This document shows positions 1-11,060 of a stretch of DNA of 64,000 nucleotides, piece after piece; the first letter of the stretch is position 1, and each line of letters starts with the position of its first letter. Under the pieces are notes generated by a model. It was not told the DNA's origin and did no database searches. It saw only the letters and a program-made list of their open reading frames with translations. The position numbers and the translations under genes are program-made. The stretch is from NCBI GenBank assembly GCA_037974665.1, contig CM075777.1, positions 13,477,001 through 13,541,000 of the forward strand, in the 5' to 3' direction. This stretch comes from Ehretia macrophylla. Its lineage: Eukaryota > Streptophyta > Magnoliopsida > Boraginales > Ehretiaceae.

Positions 1-854
1 CCTCTTGAAACCACAAGAGCTCTAGTCGGTCCACACGAGCAAAGAATGACTTCTCCATCTTCATGGCTATTTTTGTGCTAGATCTACCATGGAATATTTA
101 TGAGCTTGTTTGAAGAAGAGAGCAAAACTTTTTCCTTCTTCTTCATTAGTCTTGGCTGCGTTTTTTAAAGAAGAAGAGAAGACAAGTTCTTCTCCTTCAT
201 CTTCATTTTTCAGCCATAGTGTTTTTCTCTTTGAAGAGTTGAAGAAGAAGACTTCTTCATCTTTCTCTTTTTTTCAGCCGTGTAGGAGCTTGGAGAGAGA
301 GAAGGTTGACAACTTCATAACATGAAATAAAAAACAACCCATGTTTCTAGGGTGTCTTGTCTCCCTTTTGAAAGAAAAGAGAAGACAAGCTTTCTTAAAT
401 TATGGTTATGTTGTCTAGCTTTTGTTGAAAGATAAAACATACACACACATATATATTGTGTAGTATTTTTCCATTAATGTAATAATATACATATATATAC
501 ATCATATGTATATTGTGTAGTATTCTTCCACTAATGTAATAATATACATATATACATCATATGTATATTGTGTAGTATTCTTCCACTAAGGCATTTAAAT
601 ATTCAACCTAATTACCATTAGTTGAAATTATGAAAATAGCCTTTTCATATTTCTACATTGGCCCCAACACTTAATAATAATTGCATATTGACCACAATAA
701 CTTTTAAAGGTCAATCACACCATTGTTAACTCCTTAACAATGCAAGAGAAACAAAATACTATTGTTAACACTTTAACAACTCAAGAGAAACTAAATCAAG
801 CTCAATAGGAAAAACATTCATCTTGCTCTATTGTGTGTGACTTTCTAGATTCAC
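1..854 (-). repeat. R 3' LTR, first segment (truncated by window)
   Basis: Bases 1-854 align almost base for base with 13679-14608, including the GAAGAAGAAG-rich stretch and the AT-rich tandem units. About 260 bases of this LTR copy lie outside the window. The small ORF at 110-325 is a frame through the purine-rich stretch and has no independent support. The segment is cut at 854/855 by solo LTR A, whose target duplication TTCAC is at 850-854. Confidence 0.85.
455..590. repeat. about 56-bp tandem repeat in R LTR
   Basis: Units begin at 455, 512 and 567 (the third is partial). Each holds ATTGTGTAGTATT, CTTCCACTAATG, then an ATATAC-rich stretch. The same array is in the other LTR at about 14202-14343, so it predates the insertion of R. 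Confidence 0.8.
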
Positions 855-869
855 TGTGAGGCCCGACCC

Positions 870-1235
870 CGAATAATGTGTGTTACCTCGATTTGCGTGC
901 TTTAGACTCAAAATTATATGATTGACCTTGGATTACGTGCCCTATCTTGGCTTTGGTGCATGCCTCATCATACGTGCCTTGACCCATAATTGTGTGCCTT
1001 GACCTTGATTTACGTGCAGTACCTCGATTCGTGTGCCCTAACCTTGAACTGTGTGTCTTAACCTAGATATAGAGTCGTGCCTTGATTTACATGCATTGCA
1101 TTGAATTACGTGCCTTGCTTTGGTTTACATGCATTCACTTAGGATTGCGTTCATTTACCTTGGAATATGTGCATTTGACTTAAAGTGCGTGTCTTACCTC
1201 GTAGTGTGTGCCATAGACCTAGAAAAGCGTTCCTG
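870..1235 (+). repeat. degenerate ~22-bp CCTYGATTTACGTGC array in LTR A
   Basis: A run of diverged units resembling ACCTCGATTTGCGTGC or CCTTGATTTACGTGC follows the LTR start, with a spacing of roughly 20-25 bp and about 14-16 recognisable units. LTRs of B, C and D have only two or three such units at the same place (for example 16670-16705). Many units carry an ACGTG core. Confidence 0.65.
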
Positions 1236-1274
1236 TACACTAATCAATAAAGAATCCTACACAAAGCACTATAC

Positions 1275-1280
1275 TATAAA
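1275..1280 (+). promoter_or_regulatory. TATA-like box of LTR A
   Basis: TATAAA within ACTATAAAATAA lies about 420 bp into the LTR and about 600 bp upstream of the GTAAGT donor-like site at 1874. Comparable AT boxes occur in the same zone of other LTRs (27906-27914 in G, 17169-17178 in C, 43486-43496 in J). Position and motif are the only evidence. Confidence 0.3.
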
Positions 1281-3172
1281 ATAATCCTACAAACTCCACT
1301 ATCAATATTATAATCCTAAATCAATTCACCAAAAGACAAAAGCTCACTAAGCCCTAAACATTCTTTATTCTTTATTCTTATCCCAAAACCTATGCACCTC
1401 AAATTCTACACTCACCATAATCTATAATATACTACATGAATCTGAAAATTCAGATTTCCTTAGTGCCATACACGGCCATGACAAGGCCATTTGAACAACT
1501 TTGCACAAATTATATTCTATTTGACACATACAAAGCACAAAGCATAAAAAATTGCTAAACACCCTACCCCAAACTTCACTTTCTCGGCCCTCTCAAGGCA
1601 TATGCTAAACACAATTCAAATTATGCTTTAGATGACACAGAATTCAGATTTGCAAAACTCAAGGCCCACACACACATACATGCAATATTCAAAGAGCATC
1701 TTCAAACATCATTCTTCTCTCAAGCTCTCATTCTTTCTCCATTTCGGCTAAGGCCTTCCCTTGAGCTCCCAAGACTGAAATTTTGCTCTCTAGACCACTC
1801 AAGCTTCGGCCAAAGCAAGCAACATAGCAAGAAATTCATACAAGCTCACAAAACTCATCATTTTCGGCCATAGGTAAGTTTAAGAGTTTTCTTCCATTTC
1901 TTTTTGTTCTAATCACATGCACACACTAAGTATATGCTAACTAAGCTAGGATTTAAAGAAAAACAAGCTACAACTCGGCCAAAGCAAAGGAAAATAGGCT
2001 ATTTGTGCGATTCAAGGGCGTTCTTGCATTTTCATCCATCAACTTGCTAAGGTGAGGGTTAAAGCTTTTCGAATGCTTTCAAAACTCACATGCATGCTCT
2101 CATATGGCTGTATTTACCTTTTAAGTTCATGTATATGTGTTTATATGAGCCTATCTACTCATGCATGACTTGAGAATAGCTAGAATCTTTGAGATATGCA
2201 AACACATTTTCTGGGAGATTTCTGACCTTGTAGAACGAAATAGTTTTGGCCTAGTAAATGATGTTGAAAATGCATGACAATTGGTATGCCACTATATTTT
2301 TCAGTTCTAAACATATGTTTTAGAAGTAGGCTAAGGCTAATTTTGAGTTTAAAGCCCTAAAACATAGAAAATATCGAAATGTGTATGAAACTGGACAGTT
2401 TTGCACAGTCTCACGGTTTTGGCCATAACTCCTAAGTCCGAACTCCAAATACAGCGAGGTTTGTTCCCAGATTTAAAGCACTCATTAAGCTTCAATTTTA
2501 CATTTGGTTCACTGAATTTGGAGGTTATTTTATTGGTTAAAAGAATGAGGGAAAATAGCCTAATGCAGTGGGGTTTTTGCTTGACAATATGCTTTAAATC
2601 ATATTGTAATTTTACTTGAGGTGTTGAATGCTTGGAATTGTGGAAATTAGAAGTTGTATGGGTTGTTTTGGTTGATTGAGGTTGCGTAATTTGGTTGATG
2701 CATGGCTTAGGTTCATTATTTGATGAATTGTTGCTTAATTGTATGTGTAAGCATGAAATTGAGGCCCTATTGCTTATGAAAACTTGCTAAGTGATGATCC
2801 TATGGTTAAATGTGTTCAATTGAGTGGTTAGTAGGCTGTCCAATAATTGCTAAGTATGCTTGAAATTGTTTAAGTGTTTCTTGTGGTCCTTAGCAAACAA
2901 ACCAACACCCGAGCACGGCCCTTGCAAACCTTAATGGCCACGTAGACTCCCAAGTCATGAACCACTCTTGTGTGACTTAAAATTGATGTTGAGGATTGTA
3001 AATAGGCTGCCTGGAATTGTCTTTATAGCTCTAAGTATGATTCTCGATGATTGCGTGTTGATAAGTGAACTTTTCTTGCACCCGGTCTTGTATAAGTGTC
3101 GTTGCATGCTTATATGATCTCAACACTTGATATGTGAACCCGAAATGAGTTATATGACTTGATTTATATGTG

Positions 3173-3530
3173 TTACTTGGCTGCCCGTTTAATGTTCATA
3201 TACCTCTAAGTGTTCTACAAGTGAAATTACATGTCAAAGCATGCCTCATATGTTTACTTGTCAATATGTGATCTTATAATTGCTTGGAGGCAACCTACTT
3301 TGTTGACCTCCTAATGTGAATTGTTAAAAGATATTCTATGGCTTGTTTTATAACATGATTACTTGGCTGCCCGTGAAAGGTTAATTGCTCTCAAATTGAT
3401 ATATGAAATGATTATATGTTCTTGCAATGCCTTATGTGCCGATATGTCAAAATGTGATCATATACTTGCTCGGAGGCAACCTACTTTGTTGACCTCCTAA
3501 TGTGAAATGTTAAATGCTATAAATGTGCAT
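3173..3530 (+). repeat. 186-bp tandem duplication carrying SL1 in LTR A
   Basis: TTACTTGGCTGCCCGT begins at 3173 and again at 3359. Each copy contains the hairpin GGAGGCAAC...GTTGACCTCC with the conserved CCTACTTTG (3286-3311 and 3472-3497). All other LTRs in the window have SL1 once. Confidence 0.8.
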
Positions 3531-4023
3531 TGCATACAAGGTTACAACCTTTCATTGTGGCATGGTAGCGTTTCACGAACGCCGGGCGGCATAGGGCTTG
3601 CCGGTGCTCCCGTGACTACCATAGTCCAATTCCCTCTCTCGTTTGCATTCTACCATCGGAGAGTTAGGTCATAGGATTTGGTGTACATCTGGAGTACACC
3701 CATCTGGAGTGATAAGTGGATGATTGATGCCGACTACAACAATGGTTATTGGAAATTATCTTGAGAGCAAATGCTCACCGATTGATCTTGAGAGCGAAAG
3801 CTCACCGTATCCTTTTCACTATGTGTTCAAGTACTCTAGCTTGGTTCCTGGAGGACCTCGGGGAGGAAAAACGGGTAAATATGTTCATTTATATTTATGT
3901 TATGTTATGAACTTACTTACTTTATATGACATGTTTCCAAAGGCGTTTTCATAAAATTAACTGGAAAAAGGATTTCAAAACCTTGTCACTTGTTTCCCTC
4001 CTCGCTGAGTTCATAAGGACTCA
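3286..4023 (+). other. conserved stem-loop block SL1-SL4, LTR A
   Basis: SL1 occurs twice (3286-3311, 3472-3497): arms GGAGG/CCTCC around CCTACTTTG. SL2 (3561-3622): outer arms TGGTAG/CTACCA, inner arms CCGG/CCGG around GCGGCATAGGGCTTG. SL3 (3680-3700): GGTGTAC/GTACACC around ATCTGGA. SL4 (4006-4023): TGAGT/ACTCA. Loops match those of other LTR families while the stems differ but still pair. A function in RNA is inferred. Confidence 0.6.
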
Positions 4024-4040
4024 CCCTCTTTTTTGTCACA

Positions 4041-4145
4041 GGTGAAGCAGATTTGGAACAGGTACCCGAAGAAAATGTGCTAGTTGATGAACCTTTGGAA
4101 CGACTATGTGCATTGCGTGCTTTTCGTGAACATGGATGCTATTAG
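4041..4145 (+). other. candidate terminal exon, acidic micro-ORF (LTR A)
   Basis: A pyrimidine-rich run ending TTGTCACAG is followed by an open frame of 34 codons plus TAG, starting GEADLEQ and containing VPEENVLVDEP. The last motif aligns with VPPEEDNVPYVDES at the same place in the otherwise very different LTRs of B, C and D, and the GEA start matches the J and H LTRs. No ATG precedes it in frame nearby, so it would need a spliced upstream start or a non-AUG start. Coding status is inferred from frame conservation only. Confidence 0.4.
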
Positions 4146-4734
4146 GGATGTTGTGTTTGTTTGCGGACTCTTTATTTCGTTGATGTAAATGACCCCGTTG
4201 TAATTTGGGTCTAATTTTGGATTGTACTATCTATAACCGGACGAACTCTTTATTTGGTTATTTGCTTTCATTATCTTGAATAGTAGTTATCGTAGGCGTT
4301 TAAACCACTAGGTGATTAATCCACTAAGTTAACTCTATCTAATTTCACCTAGGTGCTCACCCGTAAGCTAAAGGATAATAGGTACTTGCATAATAGGAAA
4401 TTGACAAATAAATGGAATATAGTTATCATGCTAGGCCTATTAACCAAATGAGACTTTCAAGATAAATTAATAGGCATATCGGTTGATGACAAAATAGAAA
4501 TCCTAGTTGGAATAGGATTAATGATTGGAAGTTTTAAAGCGTTTAGAAAATAGGTCAAACTAAAGAGCCCATTTACAGCCGTTATGCTGCCGGTTTTTCA
4601 AAAAACTTTTGGAGTCCTAGGCTAATGAATAAGCATTAATCTTCGTGAATCAGTTATTGTCATAAAATAACGATAATGACTTAGGTCATACCCTAGTCTA
4701 GCCTCCATAGGTCGGGTTGAGGCGTGACATTCAC

Positions 4735-5787
4735 CGCTATATAGCACTGAAGAAACGTTGAACACTTTCAATGTTAATCAAACTATTTGATTTGTTTAGA
4801 GAATATCTCCTGTCATTCTCAAAACACCTTCAGAGTTCTTGAGTAACGTTCTAGCAACTAATGTATCAAGACAGTTTATAAAACAATGAAATCTTATTCA
4901 AGTGAATCCATTTATGGTCACGGATTATCGTGCAATGCAATCCTTCCATTAATTGTTCTGTCGAGCAAGAACTATGATTCGATTAAGTTCATAAATTCAA
5001 TACCATGCATAGATCTAATTGGTGTAATGAGAGATGACACATGGAAAACTCATTCTCCATCATTCACACCTCGGCCAAGGATTTCCTTATTAAACAACCA
5101 AGCTTAGATCGCATAGGACATCGCCTTACGCCGGCGGTTAATGGATCCTATACGACTACCTGTCAATCATTATACTGAATGAATGAAACTGCGAGAGGAC
5201 GCATCTCATCTCGTTTGTCGAAACAATCATTGTCCAAACGCTAGAATCAAACCCCAATATAGATGACAGCCTTAATGTCTCAAGTCTAAGGATTACATGC
5301 ACAATCATAACAAATAACAAATTATTAATCTGAAGTCATATAATTTGTTATTCACATCACATTCACTGAACTATTCAACTAATAGTCACCCACATGATTG
5401 TTAGTCACATCCCTATGCTATTATGGCACGTGACTCACCATCATTTATCATTTACATCCCTATATTAACCAAAGATAACAACCCATATGATAGTACGTAA
5501 TAGATTATTGAAATCTCGATCAAATAATCTAAGGGCTATGAATACTTTAAGTATTTATCATATTAAGGAAATACGCCAACATATTCTAAATTCTTTTAGA
5601 ATACATTCCTCTAATAAAAATCTTAGGGACTCATATATACACATAAAAGAAGGAGAATATGAATGTGCTAATTATGTCAATATGAAAACACACATATATA
5701 GACATAGATGCCATAATGTACAAGTTAATGTCAAAATGCCCCAATATATGTCATCCAAATATGTAGCATCAGGGCATATCTCTAACA
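4735..5787 (-). repeat. R 3' LTR, second segment
   Basis: This continues the R LTR after solo LTR A and matches 37796-38742. On the minus strand it starts TGTTAGAGATATGCCC, an LTR start directly downstream of a copia polypurine tract. The 129-codon ORF at 5487-5876 runs out of this LTR into the internal region and is also seen, shorter, in the other LTR copy (38442-38774), so it is not an independent gene. Confidence 0.85.
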
Positions 5788-5802
5788 ATCTCTCACTTGC
5801 AC
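5788..5802 (-). other. copia polypurine tract of R
   Basis: Minus strand GTGCAAGTGAGAGAT lies immediately before the LTR start TGTTAG. It is one or two changes from the AAGTGGGAGAT type common next to copia 3' LTRs. Confidence 0.65.
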
Positions 5803-6917
5803 TAATGCTATATTACATAGTATTAGCACAACATACAATGGTATCGAACATCCATATTCTCAAAATGAGGACCTAGCTGTGATAGATTCATAGCTACGGT
5901 TAGTGGGTCAGTTACATCGAAAGATGTGGCCGTTTTCTGCAAAGACATATCTCAATATGATTATTGGCTACAGATGCAACGCACGAAGATGGAAACATCT
6001 TTCCAAATGTTTGGACATACAGTGAGACCTGGATTCCACAAGCTTGTGTAGTAGCTCCGTATAGTCGTAACACAAAAGAATCACAATTTAACGATAGGAA
6101 CCATAACCAACTCGTATGATTTCCTAGATCCAAACAACTTCTTTCGTAATATTACATATCACAAAAGACATGAGTTATGTAATGGAATCTATAGTTTGTT
6201 CAGAACCTTTCAAACTTATTGAGCTCCCACTATAAATAAACATGAACCCTAAAATAGACTTTCTATTATAAGATTCAGATTAAGAATCTAAACTAGTAAA
6301 TCCGACACTATGGAATTTACCTCCTCCATGAACTAAAATATATCTTTAGTGCTTCCCAAGTACTTAAGAATACACTTCAATTCTATCAACCATTCCCAAA
6401 CCTTGATTGAACTGATATTTACTCGTAACACTTTACAGTTTACACAATATTAAGTCTTGTACATAATATAACAATTATGAAGTTACTATAACTTGAATAA
6501 AAACTTGCTTCGTAACTAGAGTTTCTTGAACACCTTCAAAAAATACTCTTTGTACAATCTAAGGAATATGCCGAGTAATCTCTTCGTACTATTATCATAG
6601 TTACGAATTAACAAGATACGAACGACAAGTTCTAAATAGAGAACATTTAATATAACTAGACTATAATTAATATCACAACACACATATCATCAACCATGAT
6701 ATCTAAGTCATCATTATTGCAGCCATGGAAAAGTGGATACACTCCCACTATTCTTATGCAATTACAAGGTTCACCCACATTCTAAATGAAATCTAACTCT
6801 TTAATCTCATTTGAATTGGACGAAACAATTCCAAGAAATTTACTTAAAAATCCATAAGTGGATTTATTAAGTATGCATATATTACTCATATCGATAGATC
6901 GGAATCATCTATATAGT
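5803..6917 (-). pseudogene. decayed copia RT C-terminus and RNase H of R
   Basis: The minus strand, read leftward from the H insertion, shows scattered copia signatures in broken frames. A TRP-type stretch reads ICTRLNIV (compare LCTRPDIAYA). A LSTWEALKIYFSSW stretch resembles the segment leading into RNase H. A C-terminal HFENMDVRYHCML lies just upstream of the polypurine tract. Many stops and frameshifts interrupt it. It continues the RT segment at 9394-9560 once H and one AATAC are removed. Assignment is by order and residual similarity judged by eye. Confidence 0.5.
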
Positions 6918-7397
6918 AATACTGTAACGCCCCGAACCCAACCCCACGATAATAGTCAAGCTCGGACCCGTCACTCGGACAGAGTCTCCTCTGTACCAAG
7001 GGCAAAACTGATACCTGTAAACATTCATTCAAGACATCTGAACTAAAAGCAACGACTTATCCACAATAACTCCAAAGCCAAAACACAATCACAAGGCCAT
7101 CCGAGCCTTGGAGCAACAATATTCTACTAAAGCACACAAGCATGCGAGATAAGTTGGTTTTAGTCATAAGTAATTAAATACAATAAACTTCTAAGTTTCA
7201 TATGAAGATTAACAAACACTCCAAGCATGCAAGGGAAAATTAAAGTCTAGAATTCATTATTACAATCCAACAACTTTCTTTAACATCCTAGTACACATCT
7301 ACTAGACATATATATACAAGACTCTAAAGTCTCAAAATACATTAATAACAAGAACTCCACGTAAGAAGCACATAAAAATCCACCTCAGCACACAAGA

Positions 7398-7472
7398 TCA
7401 CTGATTCTGATCTACTTGAACTTCTTCTTCTTCTCCTACTTCTAACAGCTGGGGATTCACCTCAGCTTCTCC
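7398..7472 (-). other. candidate terminal exon, acidic micro-ORF (LTR H)
   Basis: After the acceptor-like TTTCAG on the minus strand, a 24-codon open frame starts GEAEVNPQLLEVGEEEE and ends in TGA. The J LTR has GEAEVNPQLVEVEEEE in the same place and frame. Both begin with GEA, as in LTR A. No ATG is available in the frame. Confidence 0.4.
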
Positions 7473-7493
7473 TGAAACATTTTAAATAAGGAG

Positions 7494-7984
7494 TGAGCAA
7501 CAAAGTTGCCCAGCGAGGGAGGTGATGCAGCATGCCAACGTGCAATATGATATGCAACACAAGTAAACATATAGACAAGACACATAAACTAACAAGACAA
7601 TAAGTCAAACTATTAATCACTTTAAAAAGGATACGGTTCCACTTCCAAGACTTCATCCACGAGCCACGATCCACGAGTATCATGAATATGCCGGCAAACC
7701 CCAAACACCACAATTGGGATACTCCGGATGTATCCCGATCCTACGACCCTTTCTCCCGAGGTAGGTCCATGCCCAGCAGGTGAACCACGCCTCTGGGGTA
7801 GTGGAGTATGCCTCAGCGAAAAAGGGAATAGGCACCATGGTAGTCGAGGGAGCACGGCAAGCCCGATGCCGCCCGTGTTTCTCGACGCTACCATGTCCGA
7901 TATAGGTTGCGCAACCCAAAACAAGTCACAAACAATCAATATATCACATAACACGTAAGAGGGACGACAAAGTAGGCCGCCCTC
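7494..7984 (-). other. conserved stem-loop block SL1-SL4, LTR H
   Basis: In plus coordinates: SL4 7494-7512 (TGAGCAAC/GTTGCCCA), SL3 7716-7736 (GGGATAC/GTATCCC around TCCGGAT), SL2 7835-7896 (CCATGGTAG / CTACCATG outer arms, CACGG/CCGTG inner arms), SL1 7959-7984 (GAGGG/CCCTC around the complement of CCTACTTTGT). SL3 pairs ATAC/GTAT where A and J have GTAC/GTAC. Confidence 0.6.
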
Positions 7985-9393
7985 ACATATAAGCACGATA
8001 AAAGTTCATATAGCACGATATTAACTAATAGATGCCAAAAGAAGCAATCAACACAATTAATTCCAATAATCTACACAAATAACTTAAATACATCCTAAAT
8101 ATTAAATACAAGGCACTACTAACACACAAGAAGTTCCAATTGCAACTAAAAAGGCTAAAAATTACGTTTCCCCTTTCTTTAACCGAGCTTTCTTTCTCCT
8201 AAGTATGGTTCGAGATTCCCAATCATACCCTAGTCTTTCTATATTCCTAATTAAGCTCAAAGGTACCCTTTAAAGTCATAAAAACTCATTTTTGAAGCAA
8301 AAGTTCGGGAAGGCCCCGAACGGGTTTGAACTATAGCCATACTAACCGAACCCCAATTTCGCGAAACGAAAGAACCAAAGGTGCTTCCTTAGCACAAGGC
8401 TAGCCAAATCAATGCCCAAATTTGCCCGGATTGCCTAACATGCAAAACCCCATTTTTAAAGTAAGCTATTTATGCACTAAAGTTCAAATTCGAGTGATTC
8501 AACCTAACGTGGCTTTTCAATTACCTTCACTAGGGTCTAAAGAACCTAATTGAGGCATCAATTCAAGCCAAATAGCAAATTTTCTCAAAACCCTAGTTTT
8601 AGGCACTATTCATCATCTTTTTGATCAAATTCAACATTCAACCATTAAATTTGCTATCACACCACAAAAGTTAGCTCTATAGACATTAAATAACTCATAG
8701 GAAGCATTCATAACAAGTTATATAGCTATAATTGACAAATCAATAAAATTGAACATATGCACATAAACTTTAAACTCAAGAAAATGAGACTCCCTCACAA
8801 TTTTGAAGATGGAGAAGCTTTGTTGAAGGTCCTAAGTTGCTCAAAATCCTCCCAAGATCAATCTAATAGCTCAAAGTGCAAGATTGAAGAAGCAAAAATC
8901 CTCTTTTTCCTCCTTGAAGTGGACGGCCAAGGCTAGGGGACATGGATGGAATTTTTGCAATTGTTTTGTTGACAAGAATAAGCTTATGTTTTAATTTAAT
9001 AAGTTGGCTAATATTATATGTGGTGCATGACTAGATAATGTAAGCTAATTAGTCTCTAATCTTGATCAACTAATAGCTAATTAAAATTCCAAATGCTTTT
9101 AATTTAATACTAGTACTATTCTAACGTAACACTATTCAAAGCTCACTGAAAATATTTTTCAAACGCATACTCCTAAGCTCGAAAGTTCAAAACGAAAATT
9201 TCTTGGTTCCTTTTAAATGTCGAGTGACCTAGGAAAAATTTAAAATCAAGCTTTCGAAACAGTCAAAAATATTATGAATAGTAACCCACTACAAAAACAA
9301 TTAAACAAGAAAAATGATGCACGTAGAAATGCGCACATAAGTATGCAACGATTATAATAAATTTAGGGTGAAATTCTCGGGTGTCACAAATAC

Positions 9394-11060
9394 AATGTGC
9401 TATAATGACTAGCATAATACAACAAGACTAAAGCACAATAATTGGTAAAAAGACTTCATCATAGCCAACATTTTGCATTTGATGATATCTTTCAAAAACC
9501 AATCTAACTATAAAAGGTCACTAGCATTTTCCATTGACTTCAACCTTTATCTCGGAAATCAATATCCAGATTAAGTTAAAATATATGAAGTTTAATCAAT
9601 ATGCTTTACATTATATAGTTTCTTTGAGTTGATATCAAATATACCGTTTCTTTGTAAATTGTAGGATCAACTAATTGATCATTATCTCATATGCACAAAC
9701 AACTTTTGTGCTTCCAAAAAGATATCCCTATATTTTTTTTAAAGAATGAGATACACTACTAGATTTGCAAAGATCTTGTGTGATGACACATCTCGGACCT
9801 TATTGAATAGATTCATTACTTTGGTTTAGGTGATTTTATAGCTTTTGAGGACACTTCATCAATTTTCATTTTATTATAAAGTAATATTTTCTTGAACAAA
9901 ACCTTTTCTTCAAGAAAGATTACAATATAGCAGATCAATAGACATTGATCATTAAATAGAAATTATATCCTACAAAACTAGGATATACTACAAAATTACC
10001 TTTAACCTATACTCCCACTAGTCCTTTAAAAACTTTTCAATAAAAGTATGACAAACCAAAATTAACACATTTAATCCTTGGTTGTTGTCCAACTTATATC
10101 AAATATAAAGTTCTAGCAATAGTAGGAATTTATTATTCAAGATAAAATTAAATTGAGGAAAGCATAACCCACAGATAAATATAATGATTCAAACTAATCA
10201 ACAAATGTACTATGTCCAACAAAGCACGATTTTTTTACAAGTAAAACCTTATTTAATTGTTGTACATCAGGCATTGTTAATTTCAATACTATATCAAAAT
10301 TTTAAGATACTCAAACAAAATAGTACTTAAGTATTTTACCTTCATGATCTAATCATAAGACACTAATACATTTTTCTATACGAGCCTATTCACAAATAGC
10401 TCTAAATACATCAATATGTACTAATCCAAATAGCCTAGTAGTTTTAATCATTTATCAAACAAAGGATGACTTGGTTACCTTTCCAATAAATAAGATGCAT
10501 AAGTTGATTAAACCAACCTAATCATCATCTTATTATTAGAACAACCTAATCATGTAGAAACTACAATTGATTTGGATTATTTGAGTGATCTTAAATTTTG
10601 GTAGATAGTTATAACGGTTAACAATATGTTTGCAATACGTTCTTTCTTCCACATTAAGATAATAAAGCCTACACCATAATGCATTTTTACAAACTTTAGG
10701 AATATACATTTTATTCCTAATATCATTTTGGTATAATCCTTAAAATACAAAATATATCTAGAAGGCATCCAAACAAATTGTCTTTAGCTAACGCAACAAC
10801 CTTTGTTTCATTTGCTAACCCTGAAAACATTCCACGCTTCCGAAAGCACACTACTATGATTAAGATTCTATCCTCGAACACATACATCAATGTTTCACTA
10901 GAATCTAAAACACATAGTAGTACCAACCACAATAAAAGAAAATTTATAATTCATAGTAGCTTTACAACCTTGACATTTAAGTTATAAAGATACTTTGGAT
11001 TAAAGCCTCTTTTAATATTCGGTTTTAAGGCTATGAAAATATCTTTTACACATGCTTATA
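9394..11060 (-). pseudogene. decayed copia Gag knuckle, protease, integrase, RT start of R
   Basis: Read right to left on the minus strand: a knuckle-like LKPNIKRGFNPKYL (about 11000-11030) where CxxC...GHWKRxC would be expected. Next is a protease-like VLDSSET then KVVALAK (10932-10780), the equivalent of DSGAT...VGNGxKVxALA. LPSRYILYFKD follows (10770-10700), then GKVTKSSFV and LVHIDV of the GAG-pre-integrase/integrase boundary (10407-10489). An integrase C-terminal stretch with FILN and VGQQP lies at 9960-10260, and VRLVFERYHQ...YDEVF of the RT N-terminus is next to the H insertion. Stops and frameshifts are frequent. R was therefore autonomous once and is now dead. Confidence 0.6.

Larger units (their letters stand above)
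855..4729 (+). mobile_element. Solo LTR A (Ty3/gypsy type, 3.9 kb)
   Basis: The element begins TGTGAGGCCC and ends GGCGTGACA, flanked by identical 5-bp duplications TTCAC (850-854 and 4730-4734). Removing it plus one duplication restores the uninterrupted R LTR seen at 14600-14640. I found no primer-binding site, polypurine tract or pol motif inside, so it is a solo LTR left by LTR-LTR recombination. At 3,875 bp it is the longest LTR in the window. In order it holds a 5' sub-repeat array, a TATA-like box, a GTAAGT donor-like site (1874), a duplicated segment with stem-loop SL1, the stem-loops SL2-SL4, an acceptor-like site (4040-4041) and a short acidic frame. Lineage is inferred from features shared with the B, G and J LTRs. 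Confidence 0.85.
6923..9388 (-). mobile_element. Solo LTR H (gypsy type, minus strand, J family)
   Basis: On the minus strand it runs from TGTGACACCCGAG to GGGGCGTTACA and is flanked by AATAC on both sides (6918-6922 and 9389-9393). It has no primer site or coding region, hence a solo LTR of 2,466 bp. The same family as J (43127-45639) is shown by the shared start and by matching acidic frames (GEAEVNPQL). It interrupts R's reverse transcriptase. Overlapping ORFs on both strands at 7622-7996 arise from the GC-rich inverted repeats, not genes. Confidence 0.85.

Noticed and set aside
110-325. 71-codon Ser/Phe-rich ORF near the window start
   Set aside because: Lies in the R LTR in a GAAGAA-rich stretch; the matching frame in the other LTR copy is broken.
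870-1235. Array resembling a CRISPR or satellite
   Set aside because: Units are degenerate and directly adjoining without unique spacers, and they lie inside a plant LTR.
855-4729. A as a complete 3.9-kb element rather than a solo LTR
   Set aside because: No primer site, polypurine tract or internal LTR duplication found; its internal order matches single LTRs of G, J and K.
5487-5876. 129-codon ORF, longest outside pol
   Set aside because: Overlaps the LTR/internal boundary of R; the second LTR has a shorter variant with a different end. No domain recognised; chance frame in a repeat.
7622-7996. Overlapping ORFs on both strands with Cys/Pro-rich proteins
   Set aside because: They fall on the GC-rich inverted repeats SL2/SL3 of solo LTR H; open on both strands because of local composition.
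6923-9388. Inverted-repeat DNA transposon
   Set aside because: Ends are TG...CA with a 5-bp duplication and LTR-type internal order; no terminal inverted repeat beyond the dinucleotide.
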